IMG/VR virus record: IMGVR_UViG_3300025009_000080
Span: 1 to 64,000 of that record
Direction: 5' to 3' (one strand)
DNA from: a virus
DNA length: 64,000 bases
The stretch's first letter is position 1; each line of letters starts with the position of its first letter. The notes beneath the pieces were generated by a model that saw only the letters and a list, made by a program, of their open reading frames with translations, was not told the DNA's origin and ran no database searches. A program made the position numbers and the translations under genes. Below, piece by piece: positions 21,721 to 30,868 of this stretch.

Positions 21721-21904
21721 CTATAAGGATAACCACGGTACTGAGTACGACCGAATGTTAAGCAAATTTGGGAAGAAACGATTAATCCAAATGTATAAAA
21801 ACGCTGTTATGGAGCGTGAAGAACTCCGGAAACAGATAGCGGATATGACTATTGACTCTATTGATAGCGTGAAATTAAACCGATTAATAAAAAAAGATGA
21901 ATAA
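21713..21904 (+). CDS. Helical hypothetical protein, 63 aa
   Basis: Begins MANYKDNHGTEYDRMLSKFG; helical and basic, ending KLNRLIKKDE. It is the last gene before the promoter at 21909. Unknown function. Confidence 0.55.
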   Translation: MANYKDNHGTEYDRMLSKFGKKRLIQMYKNAVMEREELRKQIADMTIDSIDSVKLNRLIKKDE

Positions 21905-21908
21905 TAAC

Positions 21909-21953
21909 TTGACAACGGTATTTCAATGTTGTAATATTGTACCGTTATACAAC
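21909..21953 (+). promoter_or_regulatory. Promoter overlapped by the second 26-bp palindrome
   Basis: TTG (21909-21911), 20 bases, TAATATTG (21932-21939) form a promoter. The palindrome 21928-21953 (GTTGTAATATTG...CGTTATACAAC) covers its -7 element and start site. This is a classical repression layout and is shared with 5400-5425. Confidence 0.7.
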
Positions 21954-21971
21954 ACTTAATTTTAAGACACC

Positions 21972-22856
21972 ATGGCAAAAGAATTTAAAACCAGTTACCA
22001 GTACAAAAACGAAAAGATCGAAAAGTTGGAAGCCGAAATAGTCCGGCTAACCTCCCTCTATGAAACCGAGTTTAAGACAAAAAAGGAACTTGAAAAAGAC
22101 TGCAAATTACTATCAGATCAGGCAAAAATACATAAAAGGTTACTTAATGACTTTTTGGGTGAAGTAAGTAAATTAACCTGTGTTGTTGAAGAACAACGTG
22201 TAACGATTAACCGGCTTAATATTGAGATTACTAAGACAAAAGAAGTACATAGTAAACCATGGTTATTTAATGAAGACCTAAGTGCTTTCGCAAACGACCA
22301 CAAGATAAAAACTCCTGAATGGGACAATACCTTTAAAACGTATTTAAAGAACCTATACGGTAAGCCGCAGGAACTCGAAGATTATGCCAAACAAAAATTC
22401 TCTAATATGGTTGCTAAAGCAAAGCAATACAAAGCCGAAATCAACCGAATGATAGCGGAACGGCAGCAAAAGGAAGAGACCTGTTACGGGTGCGCAAATT
22501 GGAATATCAACGACACCACAACGGACTGCGAAGGCTGCAAATACAACGCACTTTTACCCAATGACCTACCTTTGAAGTGGAAGCAAAAGGAAGACCAGGA
22601 TAAGGTTTGTTATAATTGTGATGCTTGGGATGATATAGGTAAACCCGAACCCGAACTAATCCCGTTCGATAACAGCGAACTAAAAACCCTTGTCGGGAAA
22701 ACTATTGTCAATTCATCAAATCCTGACAGGGTTTGCATTATTACCGGGACGTGGGGAAATGGTTGTGTTGAATGTGGTAAGATGATTGTATCGAGCGAAA
22801 CCCTTGTTAAGTACTGGCTATTGGACGGTAAACCCTGTGGAAAGGAGAAGGTATGA
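21972..22856 (+). CDS. Coiled-coil and zinc-ribbon-like protein, 294 aa
   Basis: Residues 10-90 form a long coiled coil (KNEKIEKLEAEIVRLTSLYE...). The second half carries Cys pairs suited to metal binding: CYGCANW, CEGCKYN, CYNCDAW and CVECGKM. The protein is cytoplasmic and follows the palindrome-controlled promoter, so it is the first gene of that unit. No family is recognised. The multi-CxxC layout suggests zinc-stabilised protein or nucleic-acid contacts. Confidence 0.6.
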   Translation: MAKEFKTSYQYKNEKIEKLEAEIVRLTSLYETEFKTKKELEKDCKLLSDQAKIHKRLLNDFLGEVSKLTCVVEEQRVTINRLNIEITKTKEVHSKPWLFNEDLSAFANDHKIKTPEWDNTFKTYLKNLYGKPQELEDYAKQKFSNMVAKAKQYKAEINRMIAERQQKEETCYGCANWNINDTTTDCEGCKYNALLPNDLPLKWKQKEDQDKVCYNCDAWDDIGKPEPELIPFDNSELKTLVGKTIVNSSNPDRVCIITGTWGNGCVECGKMIVSSETLVKYWLLDGKPCGKEKV

Positions 22857-23665
22857 AAGCACTACTTATTATTATGTTAATGCCATTGTTCGCAATGGGA
22901 CAGGTGCAACCTAAACCAAAAACCACCTATACTGTCAAGTATTGCGTTAGACATCTTGTACAAGATCCATGTCCTGATGCTGTAAAAAAAGACAAATTTG
23001 GCAGGAAGTCATCCAACTATGGTTGTTGTTTGGTGTTTCATTGTCATGCCGAACTATCATGTGATAGTGCTATTTTTACCAACAGGGTTGAGGCATTTGA
23101 TTTTTGCAATGAGGCAGCGAATGACGAAACCGGGGATATTGCCAGTGTTGTAATTGATAGTATGTCAATACCGATTAAAACTAAAATAGGCATTGGCAGC
23201 AAGATAAGCGATTCGGTAAACACAGTTGGGTCTCAGTTAATTATACGAGACTCAAAGAACTATATATTTGGATACCCGATCCCACCGGATCAAAAATTGA
23301 CGTTAAATAAAATTTGTAGTCCCGAAATAGATACGATAACATCAGGACAAAAGACGGTTGTTACTCATTCCCAATACGATACAATCAGGAATATAACAAT
23401 TGTTACTAACTCAAATAAGAGCGGAGAAGGCACCCTTGATAATATCTTTTCTCAGTCCTTAGTGAGGCTTTATAGGCAGTACAAAGCAGAATGCTACAAT
23501 GATAGCACACTCCAAACGGTATATAAAGACCACAATCAAATAACTATCCATCCGGGCGGAGGGTGTAGCTCTACATTAATGGCGCCTATCCCAGCCAAAA
23601 GATGGGTACACAAAACCCCAACCTTTGAGGGCTTTATGGAATGGATTGAGAAAAATAATCGTTAA
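22853..23665 (+). CDS. Exported Cys-rich protein, 270 aa
   Basis: A short signal peptide (MKALLIIMLMPLFAMGQ) precedes a mature protein with about ten Cys residues (YGCCLVFHCHAELSC and others) and a beta-rich centre. The C-terminus reads KTPTFEGFMEWIEKNNR. It overlaps the previous gene by ATGA. Disulphide-stabilised periplasmic or surface protein of unknown role. Confidence 0.6.
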   Translation: MKALLIIMLMPLFAMGQVQPKPKTTYTVKYCVRHLVQDPCPDAVKKDKFGRKSSNYGCCLVFHCHAELSCDSAIFTNRVEAFDFCNEAANDETGDIASVVIDSMSIPIKTKIGIGSKISDSVNTVGSQLIIRDSKNYIFGYPIPPDQKLTLNKICSPEIDTITSGQKTVVTHSQYDTIRNITIVTNSNKSGEGTLDNIFSQSLVRLYRQYKAECYNDSTLQTVYKDHNQITIHPGGGCSSTLMAPIPAKRWVHKTPTFEGFMEWIEKNNR

Positions 23666-23684
23666 TACTTTAAAATAAAAACCC

Positions 23685-23909
23685 ATGGAATTTAAAGAAG
23701 AACACCTTAAAGAAGGGAATATACTTATTGTGCAAGAATCAGAACCCCTTTACTCCCGTCCATTTAAAACAAGGATTATTGAAGTTACAAAAAACTCTAT
23801 TTTGTATAGTAACGAAGATATGCCGGGAAAACCCATCCTGAGACATACAATAGGAAAATTCTTGAATTGCTTCAGGTTGATAGAGTGGATTGAAGGGAAA
23901 CCAAAATGA
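23685..23909 (+). CDS. Hypothetical protein, 74 aa
   Basis: MEFKEEHLKEGNILIVQESE opens a small SH3- or beta-barrel-like protein (TRIIEVTKNSILYSNEDMPG). It overlaps the next gene by ATGA. No named family. Confidence 0.55.
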   Translation: MEFKEEHLKEGNILIVQESEPLYSRPFKTRIIEVTKNSILYSNEDMPGKPILRHTIGKFLNCFRLIEWIEGKPK

Positions 23910-24406
23910 TACGCAGACGGAAACCCCTTAAACGCACTCCAATAAAGCGCAAGAAGCCTGTCGTTAAAAAAACGAAGTCAGACCTTACCCCCCTTCAGAT
24001 TGATCGGCAAAGGCACGTTTTTGACATTCAGATTGCAGAAACAATCTGGAATAAGCGGTTTGAATTCGATAACGAAGGTAACAAAGTCAGAAGGTGTGCT
24101 GAATGTAAGCACGTAATTCACCCTCCCTGGCGCAAACATAATTTCTCCCATGTACTGGTTAAGAAAACGTATAAGAAGATCCGGTACATTGAATTAAATA
24201 TTGACCTGATATGCTGGGACTGCCACCAAAAGTGGGAGTTTGGTGACATGATTGGCATGAAAATCTACGACATTGACAAAATAAACCTTCTCAGGGCATT
24301 AGACAGAGCTATCCCGAAATTCTTTGAAGAAGATCAGTTATTCCTGTATAACAGAACCCTTAATGACGAATATAGCAGAGACGGGTGTTATAGTGTATTG
24401 AAATAA
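23906..24406 (+). CDS. NinG/HNH-like zinc protein, 166 aa
   Basis: A basic N-terminus (RRRKPLKRTPIKRKKPVVKK) of the type opening lambda NinG/Rap proteins precedes a zinc-binding core CAECKHVIHPPWRKHNFSHV and CWDCH, with two CxxC pairs and histidines. NinG-type proteins are nucleases or recombination factors acting on branched DNA. It is the last plus-strand gene; its 3' end overlaps the convergent minus-strand gene by 19 bases. Confidence 0.7.
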   Translation: MIRRRKPLKRTPIKRKKPVVKKTKSDLTPLQIDRQRHVFDIQIAETIWNKRFEFDNEGNKVRRCAECKHVIHPPWRKHNFSHVLVKKTYKKIRYIELNIDLICWDCHQKWEFGDMIGMKIYDIDKINLLRALDRAIPKFFEEDQLFLYNRTLNDEYSRDGCYSVLK

Positions 24407-24585
24407 ACCTCTATTTCATCCTGAGATGTGATTCGTTTCATCTCCAAAAGGCAGGAAGTCGCTATATCTTTGATTTCCTGTCTTTTTGTTTCTACCTGAT
24501 CGTCTTTTACGTCTTCCCAGACAGGTAGTTCTGCTATGCCACTACCCATATTAGTAGAGACAACTCTTGCACTCACTATTAACAT
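24388..24585 (-). CDS. Hypothetical protein, 65 aa
   Basis: Starts MLIVSARVVSTNMGSGIAEL and ends ITSQDEIEVYFNTL, with a charged helix in the middle. It is the last gene of the leftward virion operon, 31 bases after the fibre gene, and overlaps the convergent NinG-like gene end to end by 19 bases. Unknown function. Confidence 0.55.
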   Translation of the reverse strand: MLIVSARVVSTNMGSGIAELPVWEDVKDDQVETKRQEIKDIATSCLLEMKRITSQDEIEVYFNTL

Positions 24586-24616
24586 AGTAAGAAAATTAAA
24601 GGGTGAATAAATAGAT

Positions 24617-27235
24617 TTACTGGTTGTAAATTATAGTCCCTGTCATTGTCAAAGTAGCTCCTAAAGCGTTACTAATCCTTACCGTTGCCCCGTTGTCCAC
24701 AATGCAGAATTTAGCATCTGTATTCGTGTTAACCACGTTGGCAGAGTTTGTTATTAAAGTTACTACTGCTGCACTGGTGAAAATAGCCCAAACGTATTCC
24801 TGAGCGTCACCGATCATTAACTGGATCATACCTCCTGATGTTCCGGGAGTGATGTCAATGTAACTTCCTGCGTCGTAGTCCGTCCCTGCTTGGGTGTTGT
24901 CAACCAATGACCGCCCCAAAACCTGTAATTTGTTTGATGCTGTGTTGGTAGTTGTTCCTGTTGTAGAATTCGTTACCGTTTGTATAATTGCATCTGATTT
25001 ACCCGTGCCTGTTGCCAGTCCTGATACCAACAATAAGTCACCACCATTTTTATCAGTAGCTGCAAGGGTTGCACCCGGAGCTTCGACTGTCATGTTTACC
25101 CCTGCCGTGTTGGCGGTGGTGTTGCGTTCTCCCCAAACTTTGAAGGCGGTCTGACCCGAAAAGGAAAGGAGGTTGGTGGGGGATAGTGTCCCAAACCCAA
25201 CATATCCAGTAGCTTTAATAATAGCAGAAGCCCCAGCCATTGTTGTAAAGTTTGTAATATTATTTCCAATTCCAACGTCTCCATTTATACCTATTACAAT
25301 TGGTGCTAATGATCCATTTGCTATTAAAAATCGAAATGGCACATTACTATAACTCCCCAAATATGCACCACCAGCATCAACACCAAATGATCCTTTACTA
25401 TTCGTTGCAGTAGCCTCAAATATTGTTCCTCCTTTAATGTGAAATTTATCAATAGGTGTTATACCAATCCCCACATTACCATTCGATAGAATGGTCATCC
25501 TTTCCGTCAAAACAGAAGGTGCTGCATCCGTGGCAGTCCAAAATGACATCTTTGTTGGTACACGGGTTGCTGCGATTGTGCCAGTGGAGGTAACTTTGAT
25601 AGCCCCCATATCCAAATAGTTGGTTCCATCATACCCCTGTGCCCGGATTTCTCCTAAATCAGCCCCAGTAGTGATTACTGTCGGGGCTGCATTCGTTCCA
25701 TAAGACTTACTGAGGTTAATGATTGCCCCCTCTGTCCCATCATTGTGCTGGCTTGATGTTATGCCACGAGGTGAAGTGGTGAGAGTGGAAGAGGCGTGGA
25801 GACGAGTGGCGGGGAGAATAGTACCTAATCCTAAATTACCAGAATTATTTATTACACCAGAAACAACACCGCCTCCTCCAAATTCAAACACATTACCAGT
25901 TGAATATTGCACTGCTTGTAAAATTGTTGCAGATTCACTTCCTGAAAATAGTCCTCTATTTCCAGTAACTCTATAGCCAAAAATCGTACCTAATCTTACA
26001 TCTAATTGTACAATAGGGTTATTTGTCCCGATCCCCACATACCCACTTGGCAAAATCGTCATCCTTTCCGTTAAAACAGAAGGTGCTGCATCTGTGGCAG
26101 TCCAAAATGACATCTTTGTTGGTACACGGGTTGCAGCGATTGTTCCGGTGGAGGTAACTTTGATAGCCCCCATATCCAAATAGTTGGTTCCATCATACCC
26201 CTGTGCCCTGATCTCCCCTAAGTCCGCTCCTGTGGTGATGACAGTAGGGACTGCATTCGTTCCATAAGACTTACTGAGGTTAATGATTGCCCCCTCTGTC
26301 CCATCATTGTGCTGGCTGCTCGTTATGCCACGAGGGGAGGTTGTGATCGTAGAGGCTGAATGGATGCGAGTGGCAGGAAGGGTGGTGCCGATGCCGACTA
26401 ATCCGTCATCCCGTATTCTTAATTTTTCAGATAAAGCCCCGCCTGTATATGTGTAAAATTTCAAATCGGTATCCCCACTTCCAGCCCTATTTGTTCTTGT
26501 TGCTTCAATTTGAGCAAACACATTCTGTGTAGCAGAAATATCAAATTGTAACCTTACAGACCCTGCTGCTGTGCTATTTTGTAATCTAAGTAAGTCATTT
26601 GTCGCCCCTGATATAACACATTTTGGGGACATATATGTAGAATTTGCCATCCCAATCCCTACATTTCCATTCGGTAAAATAGTCATACGCTCCGTTAAAA
26701 CAGAAGGTGCTGCATCTGTGGCAGTCCAGAATGACATCTTGGTTGGTACACGGGTTGCTGCGATTGTTCCGGTTGAGGCGATTTCAATTGCTCCCATTTC
26801 GAGGTAATTTGTGCCGTCGTAACCACTGGCAACCAAACGCCCTAACATATCGCCCGTTACTACCGTTGTGGGTGCTAATAGCGTTCCACGTGCTTTGCGC
26901 ATATGGAATCTTGCTCCGTCTGTACCCGTGTTATATTGCGTTGACATTATGCCACGTGGTGAGCTTGTTAGTGATGAAGCAACCTGCATTTCGGTTAACG
27001 GAGAAGGAGTCCCTACACCCAACCACCCTTTTGAATTAACTACAATCACTGAATCCGATCCTGTTTTGTCGTTACGGATAACAAGCATCGTATCTGATGA
27101 TCCATTTCCATTAACCTCTACTTTAGCTGTAGCGGTTTTTATACCTACTCCAAGTTTTCCCGGAACATAGGATGTTTTCTGCGAAAATGCAAATGTGCTG
27201 ATAAACAGCGCAATAATTAATAATATCTTTTTCAT
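24617..27235 (-). CDS. Repeat-rich fibre or adhesin with signal peptide, 872 aa
   Basis: The N-terminus MKKILLIIALFISTFAFSQK is a textbook Bacteroidota signal peptide. The body is a low-complexity, Gly/Thr/Asn-rich beta structure with repeated VGIG(T)xxP and MTILxxGxVGIG motifs as in tail-fibre and spike stems. About 105 residues recur at roughly 83-184 (diverged), 287-392 and 474-579. The last 60 residues are hydrophobic and beta-rich (TNTDAKFCIVDNGATVRISN). No enzymatic or autoproteolytic chaperone motif is seen. It is the distal gene of the virion operon and probably binds host surface or glycan, but the signal peptide is unexpected for a virion protein. Confidence 0.7.
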   Translation of the reverse strand: MKKILLIIALFISTFAFSQKTSYVPGKLGVGIKTATAKVEVNGNGSSDTMLVIRNDKTGSDSVIVVNSKGWLGVGTPSPLTEMQVASSLTSSPRGIMSTQYNTGTDGARFHMRKARGTLLAPTTVVTGDMLGRLVASGYDGTNYLEMGAIEIASTGTIAATRVPTKMSFWTATDAAPSVLTERMTILPNGNVGIGMANSTYMSPKCVISGATNDLLRLQNSTAAGSVRLQFDISATQNVFAQIEATRTNRAGSGDTDLKFYTYTGGALSEKLRIRDDGLVGIGTTLPATRIHSASTITTSPRGITSSQHNDGTEGAIINLSKSYGTNAVPTVITTGADLGEIRAQGYDGTNYLDMGAIKVTSTGTIAATRVPTKMSFWTATDAAPSVLTERMTILPSGYVGIGTNNPIVQLDVRLGTIFGYRVTGNRGLFSGSESATILQAVQYSTGNVFEFGGGGVVSGVINNSGNLGLGTILPATRLHASSTLTTSPRGITSSQHNDGTEGAIINLSKSYGTNAAPTVITTGADLGEIRAQGYDGTNYLDMGAIKVTSTGTIAATRVPTKMSFWTATDAAPSVLTERMTILSNGNVGIGITPIDKFHIKGGTIFEATATNSKGSFGVDAGGAYLGSYSNVPFRFLIANGSLAPIVIGINGDVGIGNNITNFTTMAGASAIIKATGYVGFGTLSPTNLLSFSGQTAFKVWGERNTTANTAGVNMTVEAPGATLAATDKNGGDLLLVSGLATGTGKSDAIIQTVTNSTTGTTTNTASNKLQVLGRSLVDNTQAGTDYDAGSYIDITPGTSGGMIQLMIGDAQEYVWAIFTSAAVVTLITNSANVVNTNTDAKFCIVDNGATVRISNALGATLTMTGTIIYNQ
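25497..26985 (-). repeat. Three internal repeats of about 310 bp in the fibre gene
   Basis: Blocks at about 25497-25812 and 26060-26375 are nearly identical and encode the segment from HNDGTEGAIINLSKSYGTN to PSVLTERMTIL. A diverged third copy lies at about 26684-26985. The high DNA identity of the first two implies recent duplication or gene conversion. Confidence 0.8.
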
Positions 27236-27249
27236 TTTGTTTGTTGATT

Positions 27250-27960
27250 TTAGTATAAGTAATAAATCTTAACTGTCATTGCTTCTGCACCTGTAAGGTC
27301 AATATGCCACAAAGAATCCGCTGAATCGTAGTACATCTGTACATTAGGTTGTGGGATTAGTTGAGTGCCTGATACCTCGAATATCTGATGTAAAAAGTCT
27401 CCTGTTACAGCAAGTGGCAATGTTATATCATTTACCGATGCTGTCAGGGCTACTTCCTGAACCACTACAGCAGGAACAGTTGTAGGTGTTACAAAAGCGT
27501 AAGCCCCATCTACGACACCCAATACCTGCCCCGGATCAGCCGTTGCAGGATCGGGCAGATCGTACGCTACACTACTTTTTTTTTTCCAGTTACTAAGGTC
27601 GGTATGTGCAATAAGCAGGGCTGCTGCCGAAGTAACCTCCGGTGTAACTTCTACTTCACCTTCCATTACAGCCGGTGCTGGTTGCCATGTGCTTTGATTT
27701 GACACCATCTGTACGTCAAACTGAATTTCCTCTACCGGATTATCCTGATGAATGATAATCATTATTTTATCCTGAAATGGATAACTTGCATCCGTTGTCT
27801 TATAGTCCTCTATAAGTAACGTCGACAGCGCACAGTCGCCATCAAGAATAGTTATAGGATGTGTACCCACACCCGACCCGTTATCTTTTTCGATAACAAT
27901 GCCCTTTGCAGTAGCATCGGAAAGGTATGTGGCTGCTGATAAAACTAACATTTCGTCCAT
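27250..27960 (-). CDS. Virion/fibre-associated protein, 236 aa
   Basis: A protein without signal peptide, starting MDEMLVLSAATYLSDATAKG. It is beta-rich, with DLSNWKKKSSVAYDLPDPAT near the middle and a C-terminal strand ending TVKIYYLY. It sits between the fibre and spanin genes. By composition it is a structural or fibre-connecting protein. No family assigned. Confidence 0.55.
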   Translation of the reverse strand: MDEMLVLSAATYLSDATAKGIVIEKDNGSGVGTHPITILDGDCALSTLLIEDYKTTDASYPFQDKIMIIIHQDNPVEEIQFDVQMVSNQSTWQPAPAVMEGEVEVTPEVTSAAALLIAHTDLSNWKKKSSVAYDLPDPATADPGQVLGVVDGAYAFVTPTTVPAVVVQEVALTASVNDITLPLAVTGDFLHQIFEVSGTQLIPQPNVQMYYDSADSLWHIDLTGAEAMTVKIYYLY

Positions 27961-27965
27961 TGTAT

Positions 27966-28430
27966 TTATGTTTTCTTGGTGAATACTGACTTAGCGTATT
28001 TTAATGCGGTTCCTATTCCGCCCTTTAACTGCAAAATGAACCATAGGATAATAATAATTAACAGGATAATAAATCCCAATACAAATGCCCACATAAAACC
28101 GGGAATATGGTTTTTAACTACCGTTTTGGGAGGATTATAGACGTTAAACCGCTTTAAAATGGTTCTTGTTACCGTTTTAACCTTGTCTTTGTATAGGATT
28201 TTGTAGATTGTGGTGTCGTGTTCGATAATCTCTGTGAACGGATTGTCTTCTATGATTGTAGTATCTCCCCACCAAAGGCTGTCGGTGTAGAATACAGCTA
28301 CGCTATCGGTAGTCCCTGCTTCCGTAACACAATACGGACATATCTTTGATTTAAGACGTTCCAACCTCTTAACGGGGTCACAGGATGTCAGGAGGAGTAA
28401 TGATGCGAATATGATTAGGGTTTTCTTCAT
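27966..28430 (-). CDS. Unimolecular spanin, 154 aa
   Basis: A lipoprotein signal with lipobox LLTSC (Cys17) at the N-terminus and one transmembrane helix at about residues 113-135 (MWAFVLGFIILLIIIILWFI). This two-ended layout, outer membrane lipid and inner membrane helix, is that of a u-spanin such as T1 gp11, which fuses inner and outer membranes at the end of lysis. The linker has repeated strand motifs (HDTTIYKILYKD). It lies five bases downstream of the endolysin gene, which supports the role. Confidence 0.75.
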   Translation of the reverse strand: MKKTLIIFASLLLLTSCDPVKRLERLKSKICPYCVTEAGTTDSVAVFYTDSLWWGDTTIIEDNPFTEIIEHDTTIYKILYKDKVKTVTRTILKRFNVYNPPKTVVKNHIPGFMWAFVLGFIILLIIIILWFILQLKGGIGTALKYAKSVFTKKT

Positions 28431-28434
28431 AGTG

Positions 28435-28854
28435 CTATATTTTTGCTAATTGTACGTGCATACCGTCCCTGCGTTTAAAATTACCACCCCAATCGAACCC
28501 TGCATCTGTAAAGCAAGCCACAAGTTCCGGTGACATTGTGGGAATTTGACCTAACTGATTCCATGAAGCGTTAAAATCAACCGCAATAGCCCATGAATGT
28601 AAACTCATGCTGCTTGCACCCCTTATTTTACGGATATTAAAACAGCCGTCAAAAGTTTTAACTTCATCAATCAAGCCACGGTCAATAATGTTTTTGAATG
28701 CCTGACTAAGCGGGGCAATTAAATCTTTATTACAATACAGGCGATTAGGCAAAGCCCCTATTTCGAGTTCTGCCGGGACATCCCATAGGACAAGCCAAGG
28801 ATTATTATTAGTTGGCTGCCCGTATTTCTTTAAACACTGTGCTGATGTTACCAT
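28435..28854 (-). CDS. M15-family peptidase endolysin, 139 aa
   Basis: Zinc ligands of a D-Ala-D-Ala carboxypeptidase/endopeptidase are visible: SMSLHSWAIAVDFN (H86, D93, the SxHxxGxAxD motif with Ala in place of Gly) and DGMHVQL (H133). Such enzymes cut peptidoglycan cross-links and serve as phage endolysins. The start at 28854 (MVTSAQCLKKYG) is preferred over one 14 codons upstream because of the A-rich leader AAGCAAAAATT. No signal peptide, so it would need a holin; candidates lie directly upstream. Confidence 0.82.
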   Translation of the reverse strand: MVTSAQCLKKYGQPTNNNPWLVLWDVPAELEIGALPNRLYCNKDLIAPLSQAFKNIIDRGLIDEVKTFDGCFNIRKIRGASSMSLHSWAIAVDFNASWNQLGQIPTMSPELVACFTDAGFDWGGNFKRRDGMHVQLAKI

Positions 28855-28979
28855 AATTTTTGCTTTATTTTGCTCCCTGAGTGTAAACGAATACACGGTA
28901 GTTTAGAAAGCTACTGCTGCACTTTTCCTTACAGGTTAGTCAGCACCAGGGAAGTCTTTACATACTATGGCTCGTCAGC

Positions 28980-29393
28980 CTACTTAGAATAGTTTCGTTT
29001 GAAGGTTCCTCCTCCAACCTTTCTGTTTTCGATCCATGCACCGTATATCAGGTTAATTATCTTCACTACCCATCCAATAAAGTCGTAGTTGGCAGCAGAA
29101 GGCAGAAACCTTAAAATATATCTCAAAATTGTAATCCCAATAACAGACCCAAGAAATAAATAAATTTTTTCAAGCCACGTAGACGCACTGGATTCTGGCT
29201 CAGGTGCTATTGTCGACTCCGGCTCAGGGGTCATTACGGGCGTTTCGGTATCCGTAACAGTAGCAGTATTGGGATCTACTACAATTTCGGTTTTTGCCTT
29301 TTCAGGAGGTGCTTTACCACCCACAGAGACACCTGCAAACATAATTGCTCCTATAATGGTAAACATCAGGAGCATTTTAATCATTGTTTTCAT
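28980..29393 (-). CDS. Holin candidate, 137 aa
   Basis: An N-terminal hydrophobic segment (MLLMFTIIGAIMFAGVSVGG), a Pro/Glu/Thr linker, a second hydrophobic helix (IYLFLGSVIGITILRYILRF) and a third weaker one near DFIGWVVKIINLIYG, then a basic tail. Two to three membrane spans beside the endolysin suit a holin, but the first segment could be a cleaved signal peptide. Confidence 0.45.
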   Translation of the reverse strand: MKTMIKMLLMFTIIGAIMFAGVSVGGKAPPEKAKTEIVVDPNTATVTDTETPVMTPEPESTIAPEPESSASTWLEKIYLFLGSVIGITILRYILRFLPSAANYDFIGWVVKIINLIYGAWIENRKVGGGTFKRNYSK

Positions 29394-29429
29394 AGTTGTT
29401 TTTATTTGGTTAATACTCGCCTTTCGGCA

Positions 29430-29762
29430 TTACTGGCATAATTTACTTGGCTTCACTACATCTGTAGCCCCACCTCTCATATTCATATCCTGTAATTCGA
29501 GTTCAAAGAGTTTATGCTGCACTGCATCCTGATCTATCTTATTGCCTCCGAATAACACAAGGTTCATGTAATATAATCTCGTGTTAATCTTTGCTATTTC
29601 TACATCATTCTTGGTTATTTTTGCAATAATTTCCTCTCTGTCTTTGTTTTGATAGGTTATTGCAGCAAATACAATGCTTATTACAGCGACAAAGAATGCA
29701 ATAAATTGCTTCATTGGCATCTTAACCGGAGTAGTCTCTGTAATGATTGGTTTTTTTTCCAT
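29430..29762 (-). CDS. Single-pass membrane protein, 110 aa
   Basis: One transmembrane helix (FIAFFVAVISIVFAAITY, about residues 19-36), followed by a charged helical domain with coiled-coil character (IAKITKNDVEIAKINTRLYY). In a lysis cassette this could be a holin, pinholin or antiholin. It could also be a structural membrane protein. Confidence 0.5.
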   Translation of the reverse strand: MEKKPIITETTPVKMPMKQFIAFFVAVISIVFAAITYQNKDREEIIAKITKNDVEIAKINTRLYYMNLVLFGGNKIDQDAVQHKLFELELQDMNMRGGATDVVKPSKLCQ

Positions 29763-29777
29763 AGAATTATTAGTTTT

Positions 29778-30866
29778 TTAAGGTGATACATCGCCATTAC
29801 AGCGTCCAAAGATAGTATAATTTCCACTCATTGTCAACTCTTTGTATTCAAATATATAGTCGGGAGATGGGAATGTTAATAACTGGCCGACAAATCGTTT
29901 CGCTACATAGAGCGCATCTACTGAATTTATAAGCATATCATTGGTTACGTCGGCTGCCTCCTTTCGCAATCCTGTTAATAATTGCATCCCTGTAAAGTGT
30001 TTTAGGATAAGCATAGCATCTACAGCGTTTGAGTTACCCCATGTAGCATCTGTTATTGCATCAGGGTACAGCGTTTGCTTTGTAGTAGTATATGTTTCCC
30101 CTGAAAATACAGTGTCATTGCCGTATAAGATATAGCCGGAAATCGTGTCCTGAGTACCATCGTATATCAGGTATCCGGTCACGGTAATGCTGTCTGGTAC
30201 GATATTATACACACAGGTTTGCGTTTTCCCGTAAATCTGTCCGCAAAAATACATTGAATCTATGTGCCACCATTCTATGTTATGAAACCAACCCCAACCC
30301 CAATTGCAATGCCACCTGTCAGTAGTCCAATCATAATCATCAATAAGAACAAACCGGGAACACCCCCCTGAATACGGGTATGTCTCTATAATAAATGGTT
30401 GTTCAAGTGCTATATTGTCCCTTAATTCCGGCAATACGTGATTAACCGAATCTGTTTCACATTGGTATCCATAAAAATCCCGCAATACATTCCGTACCGT
30501 ATCTACGTTTACAAGTCCACAGTTCCACGCCAAAGGATAAGGACTGTAACTCGACTGGCAGGCAATGTCCATCTCTAATACCGTTGAACTAAACAGGAGC
30601 GTATCATCAAAGTAAATGGTAAGCCCTTCTGAGCAAAGATTCCCGACATTAGACTGATAGCAATTCGATTGAAACGGATATTCAGGGTGGTTGTAGTAGT
30701 TAATAACTTGCGCCATTGCTATTGCGTGGCTGTTAATCAAACACGTTTCGTTGTTGTAATGGGGATATGTGCAATTAAATGGAGAATCAACAGACCAGTT
30801 TGTCTGAATAATTTGCGCCTGAGTGTCAAGCGTTATTAGCAAGCATATAGCAAGTACTGTTCGCAT
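29778..30866 (-). CDS. C10 (streptopain-like) pseudo-peptidase with dockerin domain, 362 aa
   Basis: An N-terminal signal peptide ends near DTQAQ (residue 18). The next 180 residues match C10 cysteine peptidases: TNWSVDSPFN (the 'W-x-Q-x-x-P-x-N' segment), NSHAIAMAQVINYYNHP (the catalytic 'C-V-A-x-A-x-A-Q' helix) and RFVLIDDYDW...WHCNWGWGW (the 'H-A-x-V-x-D-G-Y ... NWGWGG' segment). The nucleophile Cys is Ser46 and the catalytic His is Arg171, so it should be inactive as a cysteine peptidase. Near residues 268-330 a dockerin type I module is visible (NAVDAMLILKHFTG and ADVTNDMLINSVDALYVAKR). It lies between the 1470-aa fibre gene and the lysis genes, so it is probably a virion-linked adhesin or scaffold. 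Confidence 0.75.
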   Translation of the reverse strand: MRTVLAICLLITLDTQAQIIQTNWSVDSPFNCTYPHYNNETCLINSHAIAMAQVINYYNHPEYPFQSNCYQSNVGNLCSEGLTIYFDDTLLFSSTVLEMDIACQSSYSPYPLAWNCGLVNVDTVRNVLRDFYGYQCETDSVNHVLPELRDNIALEQPFIIETYPYSGGCSRFVLIDDYDWTTDRWHCNWGWGWFHNIEWWHIDSMYFCGQIYGKTQTCVYNIVPDSITVTGYLIYDGTQDTISGYILYGNDTVFSGETYTTTKQTLYPDAITDATWGNSNAVDAMLILKHFTGMQLLTGLRKEAADVTNDMLINSVDALYVAKRFVGQLLTFPSPDYIFEYKELTMSGNYTIFGRCNGDVSP

Positions 30867-30868
30867 AC

